64,000 nucleotides of DNA from Bacillota bacterium. Lineage in GTDB: Bacteria > Bacillota > Clostridia > Lachnospirales > Lachnospiraceae. The stretch is from assembly GCA_023392535.1 (NCBI GenBank), contig JAEVYY010000009.1, positions 1-64,000 of the forward strand. Reading direction: 5' to 3'. The notes below the pieces were generated by a model. That model did no database searches and was not told the DNA's origin. It saw only the letters and a list, made by a program, of their open reading frames with translations. A program made the position numbers and the translations under genes. Shown here piece by piece: positions 37,045 through 46,686 of this stretch (its first letter is position 1; every line of letters begins with the position of its first letter).

Positions 37045-37374
37045 TTACACCTCCTTAAATGTAAGTAAAATATATTTTTTACCGTATTGTTTTTCTACTT
37101 CCGTTAAACCAAGTATCATAGAATCAAGCAATAATTTTGCCTCTTCACTAGGTATTTGTTCAAACCGAAAATCAATCAACCCTTTATCTTCATCCTGTGT
37201 GCATTGAAATGGTTCCTTTAATAACACTTCCATGGAATTAATGGTATTGATCACCAGTATTGAAACAGACGCACATACGATATCTGCACCATACGCAGCA
37301 AATCCTGCATGCCCAACTATCTTAAATCCTATATAATCTCTTGATTTGTTTTTAAAAATGGTAATTGTAATCAT
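37045..37374 (-). CDS. prp: Ribosomal-processing cysteine protease Prp
   Basis: A 109-residue Prp protease that cleaves the L27 leader. The catalytic histidine is in IVGHAGFAAYGADIVCASVS, with the cysteine following twelve residues later (H22, C34). SMILGLTEVEKQY at the C-terminus is typical. It sits between rplU and rpmA. Confidence 0.95.
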   Translation of the reverse strand: MITITIFKNKSRDYIGFKIVGHAGFAAYGADIVCASVSILVINTINSMEVLLKEPFQCTQDEDKGLIDFRFEQIPSEEAKLLLDSMILGLTEVEKQYGKKYILLTFKEV

Positions 37375-37392
37375 AACAATACCTACTCAATA

Positions 37393-37698
37393 TTAAGCAT
37401 TGATTTTGTCAATTTTAACTTGTGTGTATGCTTGTCTATGACCATTCTTTTTGTGATATCCAGATTTTCTCTTGTATTTATATACAATAACTTTTCTGGC
37501 TCTTCCCTGATCTAAAACAGTTGCTGTTACAGTTGCAGAAGCAACATCACCACCAACTTTGAGAGCATCATCACTTACAGCAAGAACTTGATCAAATGTT
37601 ACAGTATTACCAGCTTCTGCATCAAGTTTTTCAATCTTGATTACGTCGCCCTCTGAAACTTTGTATTGTTTACCACCTGTTGCAATAATCGCGTACAT
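37393..37698 (-). CDS. rplU: 50S ribosomal protein L21
   Basis: A 101-residue L21. [40 protein letters not shown] and [20 protein letters not shown] are diagnostic. First gene of the rplU-prp-rpmA operon, read from the promoter at 37783-37811. Confidence 0.97.
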   Translation of the reverse strand: MYAIIATGGKQYKVSEGDVIKIEKLDAEAGNTVTFDQVLAVSDDALKVGGDVASATVTATVLDQGRARKVIVYKYKRKSGYHKKNGHRQAYTQVKIDKINA

Positions 37699-37776
37699 AT
37701 AGGCACCTCCTATTTCATTACTCGCTAGCTTCGGTGTCGTGTAAATACGAACTTATGACCTCACTATGCGGCATAC
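37699..37776 (-). promoter_or_regulatory. 5' leader of rplU, possible L21 leader
   Basis: The roughly 75-nt untranslated leader contains short complementary blocks (TTCG/CGAA around TATTTACACGACAC and GCTAGC) next to the AGGAGGTG site. A ribosomal-protein leader (L21 leader type) is common here in Firmicutes. The fold was not computed. Confidence 0.4.
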
Positions 37777-37782
37777 TCAAAT

Positions 37783-37811
37783 AATATATCATTTATGCTG
37801 CTTTCTGTCAA
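37783..37811 (-). promoter_or_regulatory. Promoter of the rplU operon
   Basis: TTGACA (37806-37811, complement), a 17-bp spacer and TATATT (37783-37788) form a near-consensus promoter, as expected for a ribosomal protein operon. Confidence 0.75.
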
Positions 37812-37843
37812 TAGAAAGTGCTGAAATCAGTGAGGAAACGCTA

Positions 37844-38395
37844 TCATCTATTTTTCATGAATTGGTAGGCAACCATTTGAGCTCTGGAGCTAAAAGGTTC
37901 TCTTGCAATCAAGTCACGAATCTCGTCTCTTGAATAGAACTTTGCTTCGATCAGTTCATTTTCGGAAGTATGATCTTCAATCACTCCGTCTGCTTCTACA
38001 AAAGCAATTTGTGTCATGGTATCCGATATCGCAACTGCGGCATAAGAAGGTGGTAAAATCGCAATGATTCTTTTCAAGGCAAGACCTGTTTCTTCATACA
38101 ATTCCCTTGCTATACACTTTTCAATTGATTCATTCTCTTCCAACATACCTGCGACAAGATTGAAGATATATTTATTAACTCCCATACGAAATTCTCTTAA
38201 TAAAAGTAATTTATCATCCTTAGTTACGACAATGGATACTCCACTTGTGCGGTTTCCAAGTTCCTCTATATCATTCAATTCTTTCCTGCTGACAATTTCG
38301 TATTTTTTTTCTTTACCATTTTTATTTAAATATGTGATCTCATAGTTTTTCAGATATTTTCCATCTTTCACTTTTTCAAATTTAATTAACTTCAT
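37844..38395 (-). CDS. NUDIX hydrolase
   Basis: A 183-residue NUDIX enzyme. The box is complete: GMLEENESIEKCIARELYEE followed by TGL (G-x5-E-x7-REUxEExGU). The layout resembles ADP-ribose/nucleoside-diphosphate-sugar pyrophosphatases, with FNLVAGMLE before the box. Substrate unknown. It is the last gene of the run with the radical SAM and RNase E/G genes and is followed by the rplU promoter. Confidence 0.9.
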   Translation of the reverse strand: MKLIKFEKVKDGKYLKNYEITYLNKNGKEKKYEIVSRKELNDIEELGNRTSGVSIVVTKDDKLLLLREFRMGVNKYIFNLVAGMLEENESIEKCIARELYEETGLALKRIIAILPPSYAAVAISDTMTQIAFVEADGVIEDHTSENELIEAKFYSRDEIRDLIAREPFSSRAQMVAYQFMKNR

Positions 38396-38435
38396 AAATA
38401 CCTACTTCCTGTCATACTCCTATAAACGGGAAAAA

Positions 38436-39623
38436 TTACGAATCGCTTTTCATCTGTTCCTGTAATGATGACTCCATTTTTTTTCTAGTGACTTCAACCA
38501 GACCTAACGCAGTCATATCGACAACGTTTGTTTTGACAGGGTCCTTTTTTACACAGTCTTTTAAGAGCTGTATCAGAAGCTCTTTATTTTTAACCGACTG
38601 CATATTAATAAAATCTATCACTATTATTCCCGATAGGTTCCTAAGTCTTAATTGTCTAGCTATTTCAATCGCAGCTTCTTTGTTGATCTTATAAAAAGTC
38701 TTCTCTGTATCTGTCTTATCGATACATTTTCCGGAATTGACATCAATTACCGTTAACGCTTCTGTCGGTTCAATAACTAGATATCCACCGCTCTTAAGCC
38801 ATACGTTTTTGTACATAGCTTCCTTTAATAACGATTCTAAACGGTACAGTTTCTTCAAAGGATAGGAATCATCCTGATATTTTGTGAGCTTTAAAAGATC
38901 CTCAGGTTGATTATGAGTTAAAAAAAGTTTCATACTATCAAACAATTCAGAATCATCTGTAATAATTTTTGTTAAATGATCATCAGATAGATCTTTTATT
39001 ATTTTTAGATATTTAGGTGGTGCCTGATAAAGAATCGAGTATGGAGTCCTATTTTTTCCTTCGGTCAGAATTTTTTTAAATACTTCCGTAATATGAAGAA
39101 GTTCTTGTTGCAATGCATTTGCATGTAAAACAGAGGCATTCGTCCGAATTACATATCCGAAATCGGTGTCTAAATAATCTTTTATTACTTCTGCTAATTC
39201 CTTTTTTTCTGCCTGCTTTATTTTATTGGAATATCCTATTTTTTTATTCGGATACGAAATAACAGAATATCTACCTGCATAGGATAATTTTGTAGAAACT
39301 GCAGCATCTTTTGTTTTCATCGCATCTTTTGTAACTTGGACGATGATCTCATCACCCTCAGCAAGCGTATCTCTTTCGTGATGAAGGTTACATATGATTG
39401 GTTTTTCACAGTCGGTAAGAGAAAGGTAACACATAATTCCGGGTTGCACCTCGATAAATGCTGCATGTAAGTTTTTCACAATATTTTTCACTTTACCAAC
39501 ATAGATATTTTGAAGCATACTGGTATTATTCGATTCGGTCTGCACCGAAACAAGCTTATCGTCCTGCATATAGTAAATCATAACTCTGTCATTTTCTCTT
39601 GTAATAATAAGTTTACTTTCCAT
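38436..39623 (-). CDS. Minimal ribonuclease E/G
   Basis: A 395-residue RNase E/G homologue with an S1-like region (LQNIYVGKVKNIVKNLHAAF) and the catalytic core: VIDVNSGKC and IVIDFINM carry the metal-binding aspartates, and DMTALGLVEVTRKK ends the domain. It stops there and lacks the Zn-link cysteines and the small domain of E. coli RNase G, giving a shorter enzyme than the usual 480 or so. It lies between the TIGR03936 protein and NUDIX genes, upstream of rplU. Confidence 0.9.
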   Translation of the reverse strand: MESKLIITRENDRVMIYYMQDDKLVSVQTESNNTSMLQNIYVGKVKNIVKNLHAAFIEVQPGIMCYLSLTDCEKPIICNLHHERDTLAEGDEIIVQVTKDAMKTKDAAVSTKLSYAGRYSVISYPNKKIGYSNKIKQAEKKELAEVIKDYLDTDFGYVIRTNASVLHANALQQELLHITEVFKKILTEGKNRTPYSILYQAPPKYLKIIKDLSDDHLTKIITDDSELFDSMKLFLTHNQPEDLLKLTKYQDDSYPLKKLYRLESLLKEAMYKNVWLKSGGYLVIEPTEALTVIDVNSGKCIDKTDTEKTFYKINKEAAIEIARQLRLRNLSGIIVIDFINMQSVKNKELLIQLLKDCVKKDPVKTNVVDMTALGLVEVTRKKMESSLQEQMKSDS

Positions 39624-39649
39624 GTATCCCTCTATGAATCATACTATGT

Positions 39650-40339
39650 TCAAATTTCATCCAGTGGAACAAAATCTGGTTCTTTTTCTGTGCCCGCATT
39701 CCTATATGTTTCCATACGTAATACTTCCAGATCAAATTCTAAAAGTTTCTGATCATTCTCTTTATAAAATGCCTCTAATACAAGACTTGGCTTAATATTA
39801 CCAGCGCTACTGGCATCCACTAGCATCTGAATCACATCTCCTACAATCTTAAGTTCATAGATGCCAGGTTTTAAATCCAGTTCCTTCACACTCTTCTTTG
39901 ACTGTTTCATAATTACAATGGAATCTTTTTGATAGAATAAAGGCAATTGACTTTTCCAGTCAAATACAGGTGCATGACCTTCCCTGAAGGTGACCTGGTA
40001 TTTTGCAGCGGCGACACTAGCCATCGCATTGCCGACTGTCTCTGGTAACACCTTCACGTTTAAAATATGAATACCAGTAGCCATTTCCTTTTCTAATTTT
40101 TGCTGTATATCTTCACAACTGGTAAATGCATTTATTTCTATATCAAAATACTCCCCATCGCTTTCTAACCCTACCCCCAATGGCATTGCGAATGACATAA
40201 CCTGATGCGGGCTGAATCCAGTCGTGTATGTGATATCAATATCCGTTCTCCGGATTGCCTTTTGAAAATAACGCATGATATCAAGATGACCAATGAATTT
40301 CATAGCTCCATGTTTTGAAAATTTAATTCTGACCTTCAT
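39650..40339 (-). CDS. TIGR03936 family radical SAM-linked protein (DUF2344)
   Basis: A 229-residue protein of the DUF2344/TIGR03936 family, which always accompanies or is fused to the TIGR03960 radical SAM enzyme. Marks are RIKFSKHGAMKFIGHLDIMR, FSPHQVMSFAMPLGVGLES and EYFDIEI. Start at 40339 follows GGGGGAGGAGT; a longer frame reaches 40372 inside the upstream gene. The two genes overlap by 17 bp. Confidence 0.92.
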   Translation of the reverse strand: MKVRIKFSKHGAMKFIGHLDIMRYFQKAIRRTDIDITYTTGFSPHQVMSFAMPLGVGLESDGEYFDIEINAFTSCEDIQQKLEKEMATGIHILNVKVLPETVGNAMASVAAAKYQVTFREGHAPVFDWKSQLPLFYQKDSIVIMKQSKKSVKELDLKPGIYELKIVGDVIQMLVDASSAGNIKPSLVLEAFYKENDQKLLEFDLEVLRMETYRNAGTEKEPDFVPLDEI

Positions 40340-42191
40340 AACAGACTCCTCCCCCAAATCGATTAGCACCACACCCTTGACATTGTTTCCGACAATTAGG
40401 GGTTATAGAATCATTTTTTGCGTTATGCCATTCACGGAGCAAGAACTCTTTTGTAACACCACAATCTATAAAATCCCAAGGGAATAATTCATCCTCTAAT
40501 CGTTCTCTTGTCGTATAGAAATCTACGGATAGGCCGCATTCCTTGAATGTCTCTAACCAAAGTTCATTCTGGAACCGTTCCCCCCAGGCATCAAAAATTG
40601 CACCCTTCTCATAGACTCTCTGTATTACCTTCGCAACTTTACGATCTCCTCTTGCAAGAACGCCTTCTAGAACACTGACATCAGCCTCATGCCAATTGTA
40701 CTTAATACTTTTCTGATTCAGCTGGGACATAATAGATTTTCTCGTTAAATAGGCCTTGTCCAAAAATTCTTCCTTTGTGTTCATTTTAGCCCATTGAAAT
40801 GGCGTAAATGGCTTCGGTATAAAGAAAGAGGTACTTGCAACGATCTGTACCTTATTTCTACGTTCTTCTTTTGGTACGGTTTCATAGAATGCCGCAGCTA
40901 TTTTATTACAAAGCTCTCCAATTCCTTTTATATCGTCTTCCGTTTCTGTCGGCAAGCCAAGCATAAAATACAATTTTACACGTGTCCAGCCTCCTTTAAA
41001 GGCTTCCGTGGCACCTTCTAAAATCACTTCCTCCGTAAGCCCTTTGTTTATGACATCCCTTAATCTTTGACTCCCTGCCTCTGGCGCAAACGTTAAACTA
41101 CTCTTTTTCACATCTTGTACTTTCGTCATGACATCCAAAGAAAATGCATCAATTCGTAAAGATGGAAGGGAAATATTGATTTTTTTCGTTTCGCATTCAT
41201 GAATTAAAAAAGTAACCAGATCTTCTAGCTGGGTATAATCACTGGAACTCAGCGAACTTAAAGAAATTTCTTCATGCCCGGTATTTTTCAACATTTCTAC
41301 GGCGTATTTTTTTAATACTTCCACATTACGTTCTCTGACCGGCCGATATAACTGTCCTGCCTGGCAGAATCTGCATCCTCTGATGCAACCTCGCTGGATC
41401 TCTAGAACAACTCTATCCTGCGTTATTTTTATAAAAGGAACAACTGGTTTCATTGGATAATACGTATCCGTCACATCCATTACAATATTTTTTGTTATTG
41501 TTGCAGGAATTCCTTCTCTATTTGGCGCAAAACTTTTGATAGTGCCATCCTCATGATAAGTAACCTCATAGAACATAGGAACATAGATCCCAGATATTTT
41601 CGCTGCCAGCTTAAGAAAATCGAGTCTTGAACCACCCGATTTTTTATGTTCTTTATATAAAGTCAGCAATTCTTGGTAAGCAATTTCTCCTTCACCAATA
41701 TAAAACAGATCAAAAAAGTCAGCAATTGGTTCCGGATTATACGTACAAGGTCCTCCTCCAATTACAATTGGATCCTCTTCTGTCCGCTCCGCCGCCAACA
41801 GTGGTATTTGACTCAAATCGAGTATTTGAAGAATATTGGTATAGCACATTTCATATTGAATGGTTATTCCTAAAAAATCAAAATCTTTAATCGGATCCTG
41901 AGATTCTAATGCAAAGAGCGGAATTTTTTTCTCTCTCATTACCTCGTCCAGATCCAGCCAAGGGGAATAAACTCGTTCACACCACACATCTTCAAATTGA
42001 TTTAGCATATCATATAATATCTGTATTCCAAGATGAGACATGCCTATCTCATATACGTCTGGAAAACACATTGCAAACCGTACCTTACATTTATCTTTTT
42101 CTTTTACAACGGAATTTACTTCATTGCCAATATATCTGGCTGGCTTTTCTACTTTTAAAAGTACTTCATCGCTTAACGCTAATTTCCTCAT
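40323..42191 (-). CDS. TIGR03960 family B12-binding-type radical SAM protein
   Basis: A 622-residue radical SAM protein. An N-terminal Rossmann (B12-binding-like) part leads to the cluster motif RGCIRGCRFCQAGQ (CxxxCxxC, about C269, C273, C276) and the TIM-barrel core. A cysteine-rich tail (KQCQGCGANRFGGGVC) ends the protein. The reaction is unknown; position next to RNase E/G and rplU is conserved and suggests RNA or ribosome modification. Start at 42191 follows TGGAG. Confidence 0.9.
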   Translation of the reverse strand: MRKLALSDEVLLKVEKPARYIGNEVNSVVKEKDKCKVRFAMCFPDVYEIGMSHLGIQILYDMLNQFEDVWCERVYSPWLDLDEVMREKKIPLFALESQDPIKDFDFLGITIQYEMCYTNILQILDLSQIPLLAAERTEEDPIVIGGGPCTYNPEPIADFFDLFYIGEGEIAYQELLTLYKEHKKSGGSRLDFLKLAAKISGIYVPMFYEVTYHEDGTIKSFAPNREGIPATITKNIVMDVTDTYYPMKPVVPFIKITQDRVVLEIQRGCIRGCRFCQAGQLYRPVRERNVEVLKKYAVEMLKNTGHEEISLSSLSSSDYTQLEDLVTFLIHECETKKINISLPSLRIDAFSLDVMTKVQDVKKSSLTFAPEAGSQRLRDVINKGLTEEVILEGATEAFKGGWTRVKLYFMLGLPTETEDDIKGIGELCNKIAAAFYETVPKEERRNKVQIVASTSFFIPKPFTPFQWAKMNTKEEFLDKAYLTRKSIMSQLNQKSIKYNWHEADVSVLEGVLARGDRKVAKVIQRVYEKGAIFDAWGERFQNELWLETFKECGLSVDFYTTRERLEDELFPWDFIDCGVTKEFLLREWHNAKNDSITPNCRKQCQGCGANRFGGGVCYEGQN

Positions 42192-42251
42192 GTATAGCTC
42201 CATTCTGATTCGTATCTTACTTCTCTTACCGATGCAAGCTTAAAATTCATC

Positions 42252-42626
42252 CTATTTTTCCTGCATACTCTCTAAAGTATAAGGGATAGATTCCATAAAA
42301 TCAAATATATTTGATTGAAAATTTTCTGTAATACTGTTCTGTATCTTTAAAGCATTAATTCCATTTAAGCTAATTTTTTGTGAATCCATAAAAATGAATC
42401 CGATAAAAAGAATGATAGCAATCATGAATCGTAGTTTAAAAGAACCAGTATTGATTCCCGCTGGCTCATTCATGTTTTTTTCCATAGTATTATCCGATAG
42501 TGGCATTATTATTTTATCGCCATTCAAAATTCTTTCACGGTTTTGCATTGATAATTGGTTATTTCTATGTTCTTCCCTTATGGTATGAATCAATCTTAAT
42601 CTTTGCTCGGATGAAATATCACTCAT
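42252..42626 (-). CDS. Single-pass membrane protein of unknown function
   Basis: A 124-residue protein: a basic, polar N-terminal half (SEQRLRLIHTIREEHRNNQL, NRERILNGDK), one transmembrane helix (LRFMIAIILFIGFIFM) and a short extracellular tail. No family was recognised. The start has AGGAGG. It is the first gene of the run into TIGR03960, about 60 bp apart. Confidence 0.65.
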   Translation of the reverse strand: MSDISSEQRLRLIHTIREEHRNNQLSMQNRERILNGDKIIMPLSDNTMEKNMNEPAGINTGSFKLRFMIAIILFIGFIFMDSQKISLNGINALKIQNSITENFQSNIFDFMESIPYTLESMQEK

Positions 42627-42728
42627 GAAAACTCCTCCTTATTTTGATTTACATAATTACTTTATGTAAACTGCTTGTTTCTTTGCTTGTTTCTATTACA
42701 ATTCTATGACTTATTTTTATGAATAGAA

Positions 42729-42768
42729 GTAAAGAGACATAACCAATTTCATATGGCCATGCCTCTTT
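42729..42768 (-). terminator. Terminator of the his operon
   Basis: AAAGAGGCAT pairs with ATGTCTCTTT around a GGCC...GGTT loop (one G-U pair) on the minus strand. It is directly after the hisIE stop at 42772. Confidence 0.65.
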
Positions 42769-42771
42769 TCT

Positions 42772-44055
42772 TTATCTTTGTGCTAACTCTTCTGTGATTT
42801 CTTCCCATGTTACATCTTTTTCCACCATTAAAACCATCATATGGTATAAGAAATCAGAGATTTCATATTTGATTTCATCCGGATTTGGATTTTTTGCAGC
42901 GATTACAATTTCCGTTGCCTCTTCTCCCAGTTTTTTTAATATTTTATCGACACCTTTGTCAAACAGGTAGTTCGTATAAGAGCCTTCCTTGGGATTTATC
43001 TTACGATCTTTGATCACTGCGAAGACTTCTTCAAACACTTTCAAAGGATTGGTTTCTTCATACTCTTTTTTCACTAATTCATTAAAAAAGCAAGAATAAT
43101 TACCCGTATGGCAAGCGGCTCCTACTTGCGATACTTTTGCTAATAAGGTGTCAAAATCACAATCTGCAGTTAAAGATTTCACATATTGATAGTGTCCACT
43201 AGTCTTTCCTTTGATCCATATTTCATTCCTACTTCGGCTGAAATATGTCATTTGTCCAGTCTCAATGGTTAACTCATAAGCCTCTTCATTCATATAGGCA
43301 ACCATCAATACTTCGTTCGTTTTATAATCCTGAACAACAACAGGTATCATGCCTTCCGCATTCAATTTAAATTCCGACCATTTTTTAGCGGATTCTAATG
43401 TATTCACTTCTATCCCATTTTCTTTGCTTAATTTTTTCAACGTATAAATTTCCTTTGCATTATCGTTTACAATTTCACCAGAAACACCTATGATCTCTTC
43501 AATAGAAAGTATCTGAAGCATTTTATCCAATGATATCAGTGGTAATATGGCTATTATAGGACGTGCTACAATAGATATACTCTCCTTCAGGATCGACTCA
43601 TCCATAGCAATTAACGCAGATACATATCTTTCAATTGGAATTTTATTTCCGGATAAAGTTTCTGTATCTGTAAATGATCCATATATTTTATCTTTACCAA
43701 ATTTCAAGGATACTTCTTTCATGAGATCGATATTGGATTGCTTCGAAAGATCGATCACTGCTTTTTTGCATCCTGCATATAATAGCTTCTTGACATCTTC
43801 CATACGTTCTATATTTCCTGCGCCTATAAGCGGTACTTCTACCCCATTTGCCATATGCTTGATGATGCTAAGATTAACTTCTCGTTCTTTGTCTTCCAAA
43901 GACATATCAAAAAGCAAGATCTCATCCGCATTATTCTCGCTATAGAACTTTGCTAATTCCCCTGGATTCATACTAATAACGGTAGTGTCCAAAAGATTTT
44001 TAACTGCATTTCCTTTATATAAATAAATGCAAGGAATAAATTTTTTGTAATTCAT
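42772..44055 (-). CDS. hisI: HisIE with N-terminal HisF-like domain
   Basis: A 427-residue fusion. Residues 1-225 resemble HisF (FIPCIYLYKG, ELAKFYSENNADEILLFD, PLIGAGNIE) but Asp11 of HisF is Tyr (CIY). Residues 230-335 are phosphoribosyl-AMP cyclohydrolase (SLTADCDFDTLL, GAACHTGNYSCF) and 335-427 phosphoribosyl-ATP pyrophosphatase (LGEEATEIVIAAKN). It thus covers two steps of histidine synthesis and carries a probably inactive barrel that may bind substrate or scaffold. Last gene of the operon. Confidence 0.92.
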   Translation of the reverse strand: MNYKKFIPCIYLYKGNAVKNLLDTTVISMNPGELAKFYSENNADEILLFDMSLEDKEREVNLSIIKHMANGVEVPLIGAGNIERMEDVKKLLYAGCKKAVIDLSKQSNIDLMKEVSLKFGKDKIYGSFTDTETLSGNKIPIERYVSALIAMDESILKESISIVARPIIAILPLISLDKMLQILSIEEIIGVSGEIVNDNAKEIYTLKKLSKENGIEVNTLESAKKWSEFKLNAEGMIPVVVQDYKTNEVLMVAYMNEEAYELTIETGQMTYFSRSRNEIWIKGKTSGHYQYVKSLTADCDFDTLLAKVSQVGAACHTGNYSCFFNELVKKEYEETNPLKVFEEVFAVIKDRKINPKEGSYTNYLFDKGVDKILKKLGEEATEIVIAAKNPNPDEIKYEISDFLYHMMVLMVEKDVTWEEITEELAQR

Positions 44056-44083
44056 TCGTATCGCTCCTCTAACTATATCATCC

Positions 44084-44671
44084 TTACAAACTGCCTTTTG
44101 TACTTAGTACATCCGTAATCCTAGAATCCATACGGACAGCTTCATCCAGTGCTTTGGCAAAAGCCTTAAACATTGCTTCTATCATATGATGACTATTCCT
44201 TCCTGACAAAATCTTAATATGTAAGTTCATGCCTGCCGTATAAGAGACTGCATAAAAAAATTCACGCACTAACTCCGTATCAAAAGAACCAACTCTCTGG
44301 GTATGGAAGGTGCTGTCACATTCAAAATAGGGTCTCCCACACAAATCAATTGCACAGAGAGCTAACGCATCGTCCATTGGCAAGATGCAAGAACCATATC
44401 TTTTAATTCCTTTTTTATCACCAATCGCTTCTTTAATTGCAGTTCCAAGGATAATTCCGGTATCTTCTACCGTATGATGTCCATCTACATTCAGATCACC
44501 ATTAACCTTTACTTTTAGATCAAAAAAACCATGCTTGGAAAACCCCTCCAACATATGATCGAAAAAACCGATACCCGTATCGATTTCAGCTTTTCCTGCT
44601 CCATCAATCTGCAAAGATAACTCAATCTGTGTTTCCCTTGTATCTCTTTTCAGTTCCGCTATTCTTGGCAT
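44084..44671 (-). CDS. hisB: Imidazoleglycerol-phosphate dehydratase
   Basis: A 195-residue HisB. The metal-binding histidine motifs appear as FFDHMLEGFSKHG, DGHHTVEDTGI and the C-terminal SGRNSHHMIEAMFKAFAKAL. It is monofunctional (no histidinol phosphatase domain), as in Firmicutes. It lies between hisD and hisIE. Confidence 0.97.
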   Translation of the reverse strand: MPRIAELKRDTRETQIELSLQIDGAGKAEIDTGIGFFDHMLEGFSKHGFFDLKVKVNGDLNVDGHHTVEDTGIILGTAIKEAIGDKKGIKRYGSCILPMDDALALCAIDLCGRPYFECDSTFHTQRVGSFDTELVREFFYAVSYTAGMNLHIKILSGRNSHHMIEAMFKAFAKALDEAVRMDSRITDVLSTKGSL

Positions 44672-44709
44672 ACCTTGTTTCCTCCTATGAGTATCTTAAA
44701 ACATCTATT

Positions 44710-46002
44710 TTATGATTCAAACCGCACATGAATAGAATTGGCATGAGCGGTTAACTCTTCCTTCTTTGCAAAATATTCAATATCTTCATGGATCTTATAA
44801 AGTGCTTCCTTAGAATAGGATATAATACTGGATTTCTTAACAAAATCATCTACGCTAAGTGGTGAAAAAAATCTTGCAGTACCATTGGTAGGTAATACAT
44901 GATTTGGTCCTGCAAAGTAATCACCTAATGGTTCTGAAGAATATTCTCCAAGGAAAATAGCTCCTGCATTTTTAATCTTGGTCATTACTGAATACGGATC
45001 GCGTGTCAATATTTCCAAATGCTCCGATGCGATTGCATTTGCCGTATCTATTGCTTCCTGCATATTTTTAGCAATTAATATATAACCGTAATTTTCTAAG
45101 GATTTCTCAATGATCTTTGCTCTGGATAATTCTTTTAAAAATCCATCTATTTCTATTTTAACTTTATCTGCCAATTCTTTGCTAGTAGTAATTAAAATAG
45201 CGGATGCCAACTCATCGTGTTCCGCCTGTGATAACAAATCTGCGGCTACATATCTAGGATTCGCTGATTCATCTGCAAGAACTACAATTTCGCTGGGACC
45301 TGCTATAGAATCTATGCTAACATAACCATATACTGCTTTTTTTGCTAATGCAACAAAGATATTTCCAGGACCTACTATTTTATCCACTTTTGGTATGGAT
45401 TTTGTTCCAAAAGCCATTGCTGCAATTGCCTGCGCACCGCCGACTTTGTAGATCTCATTCACCCCGGCAATTTTGGCAGCCGCTAACACACCTGAATTCA
45501 CATGACCATCTGCATTGCAGGGGGTAGTCATTATAATTTTTTCTACACCTGCTACTTTGGCTGTAACGGCACACATCAATGTAGAAGATGGATAAACAGC
45601 CTTTCCACCCGGCACATAAACACCTACCGTAGACATCGGTGTGACTTTTTGTCCTAAAATAGTTCCGTCTTCTTTGGATTCGAACCAACTGTTACGTATC
45701 TGCCGTTGATGATAGGTGCGAATATTTTCAGCCGCTTTTTTCATTATTCTAATAAAATCCGGGTCTAAATTTTGATATGCATATTCTATTTCCGCATCTG
45801 TCACCTTTATAGTATTCACATTTCCATCAAAACAATCAAATTTTTTGGTATAAGAAAAAACAGCTTTATCCCCATTTTCTCTTACATCTTCAATAATATC
45901 AGATACGATTTTTTCATATTCTTCATAGTGATTAGGACTTCTTTTTAGTAAACTCTCTAATAAATTTTTTTTGGATTCCTCTGTCAATATGACGGTATTC
46001 AT
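44710..46002 (-). CDS. hisD: Histidinol dehydrogenase
   Basis: A 430-residue HisD, oxidising histidinol to histidine in two NAD-dependent steps. The motifs [57 protein letters not shown] and [15 protein letters not shown] are present, with the zinc ligands. Located after hisG with a 30-bp gap. Confidence 0.97.
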   Translation of the reverse strand: MNTVILTEESKKNLLESLLKRSPNHYEEYEKIVSDIIEDVRENGDKAVFSYTKKFDCFDGNVNTIKVTDAEIEYAYQNLDPDFIRIMKKAAENIRTYHQRQIRNSWFESKEDGTILGQKVTPMSTVGVYVPGGKAVYPSSTLMCAVTAKVAGVEKIIMTTPCNADGHVNSGVLAAAKIAGVNEIYKVGGAQAIAAMAFGTKSIPKVDKIVGPGNIFVALAKKAVYGYVSIDSIAGPSEIVVLADESANPRYVAADLLSQAEHDELASAILITTSKELADKVKIEIDGFLKELSRAKIIEKSLENYGYILIAKNMQEAIDTANAIASEHLEILTRDPYSVMTKIKNAGAIFLGEYSSEPLGDYFAGPNHVLPTNGTARFFSPLSVDDFVKKSSIISYSKEALYKIHEDIEYFAKKEELTAHANSIHVRFES

Positions 46003-46032
46003 TTCCTTCTCTCTTTCTGCATAGTGTCTTAT

Positions 46033-46686
46033 TTATACTATTTTTTTCAATTCATCTATTAATACCTTGATTCTTTCCGTTTCCATTTTCATACTGACCT
46101 GATTTACGATCATTCTAGCCGATAAGGGACATATTTCTTCCAAGACCTCAAGGCCATTTTCTTTTAACGTGGAACCTGTTTCCACAATATCAACAATAAC
46201 ATCACTCAATCCAACAATTGGTCCTAATTCCACCGAACCATTCAGTTTTATGATATCTACCGTCTGGTGCTTCTTATTATAAAAATAATCTTTTGCTATA
46301 TTGGGATATTTACTGGTAACACGAATCATTTCATGGTGCTGCAATAATTCTTTTGCCTTTACAGGCCCACATACACACATCCTACATTTGCCATATCCAA
46401 GATCTAATACTTCGTGCACCCTTCTATTTTCTTCTAACAAAGTATCTTTTCCGACCACGCCGATATCTGCAGCCCCATATTCAACATAAGTAGGAACATC
46501 AGGTCCTTTTGCTAAAAAAAATTTAAGTTTTAATTCCTCATTTACAAAAATCAACTTACGGGAATCCTTATCTTTCATTTCATCGCAAGTAATTCCGATT
46601 TTTTCCAGCAACTCCATTGTATTTTTTGCCAATCTTCCCTTTCCTAAGGCAAAGGTTAAATAGCGTAGATTTTCACTCATGATCAT
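46033..46686 (-). CDS. hisG: ATP phosphoribosyltransferase, short form
   Basis: A 217-residue short-form HisG, which starts histidine synthesis but needs HisZ as its regulatory subunit. FALGKGRLAKNTMELLEKIG, YGAADIGVVGKDTLLE and DVIVDIVETGSTLKENGL are typical. The start overlaps the hisZ stop by one base. Confidence 0.97.
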   Translation of the reverse strand: MIMSENLRYLTFALGKGRLAKNTMELLEKIGITCDEMKDKDSRKLIFVNEELKLKFFLAKGPDVPTYVEYGAADIGVVGKDTLLEENRRVHEVLDLGYGKCRMCVCGPVKAKELLQHHEMIRVTSKYPNIAKDYFYNKKHQTVDIIKLNGSVELGPIVGLSDVIVDIVETGSTLKENGLEVLEEICPLSARMIVNQVSMKMETERIKVLIDELKKIV

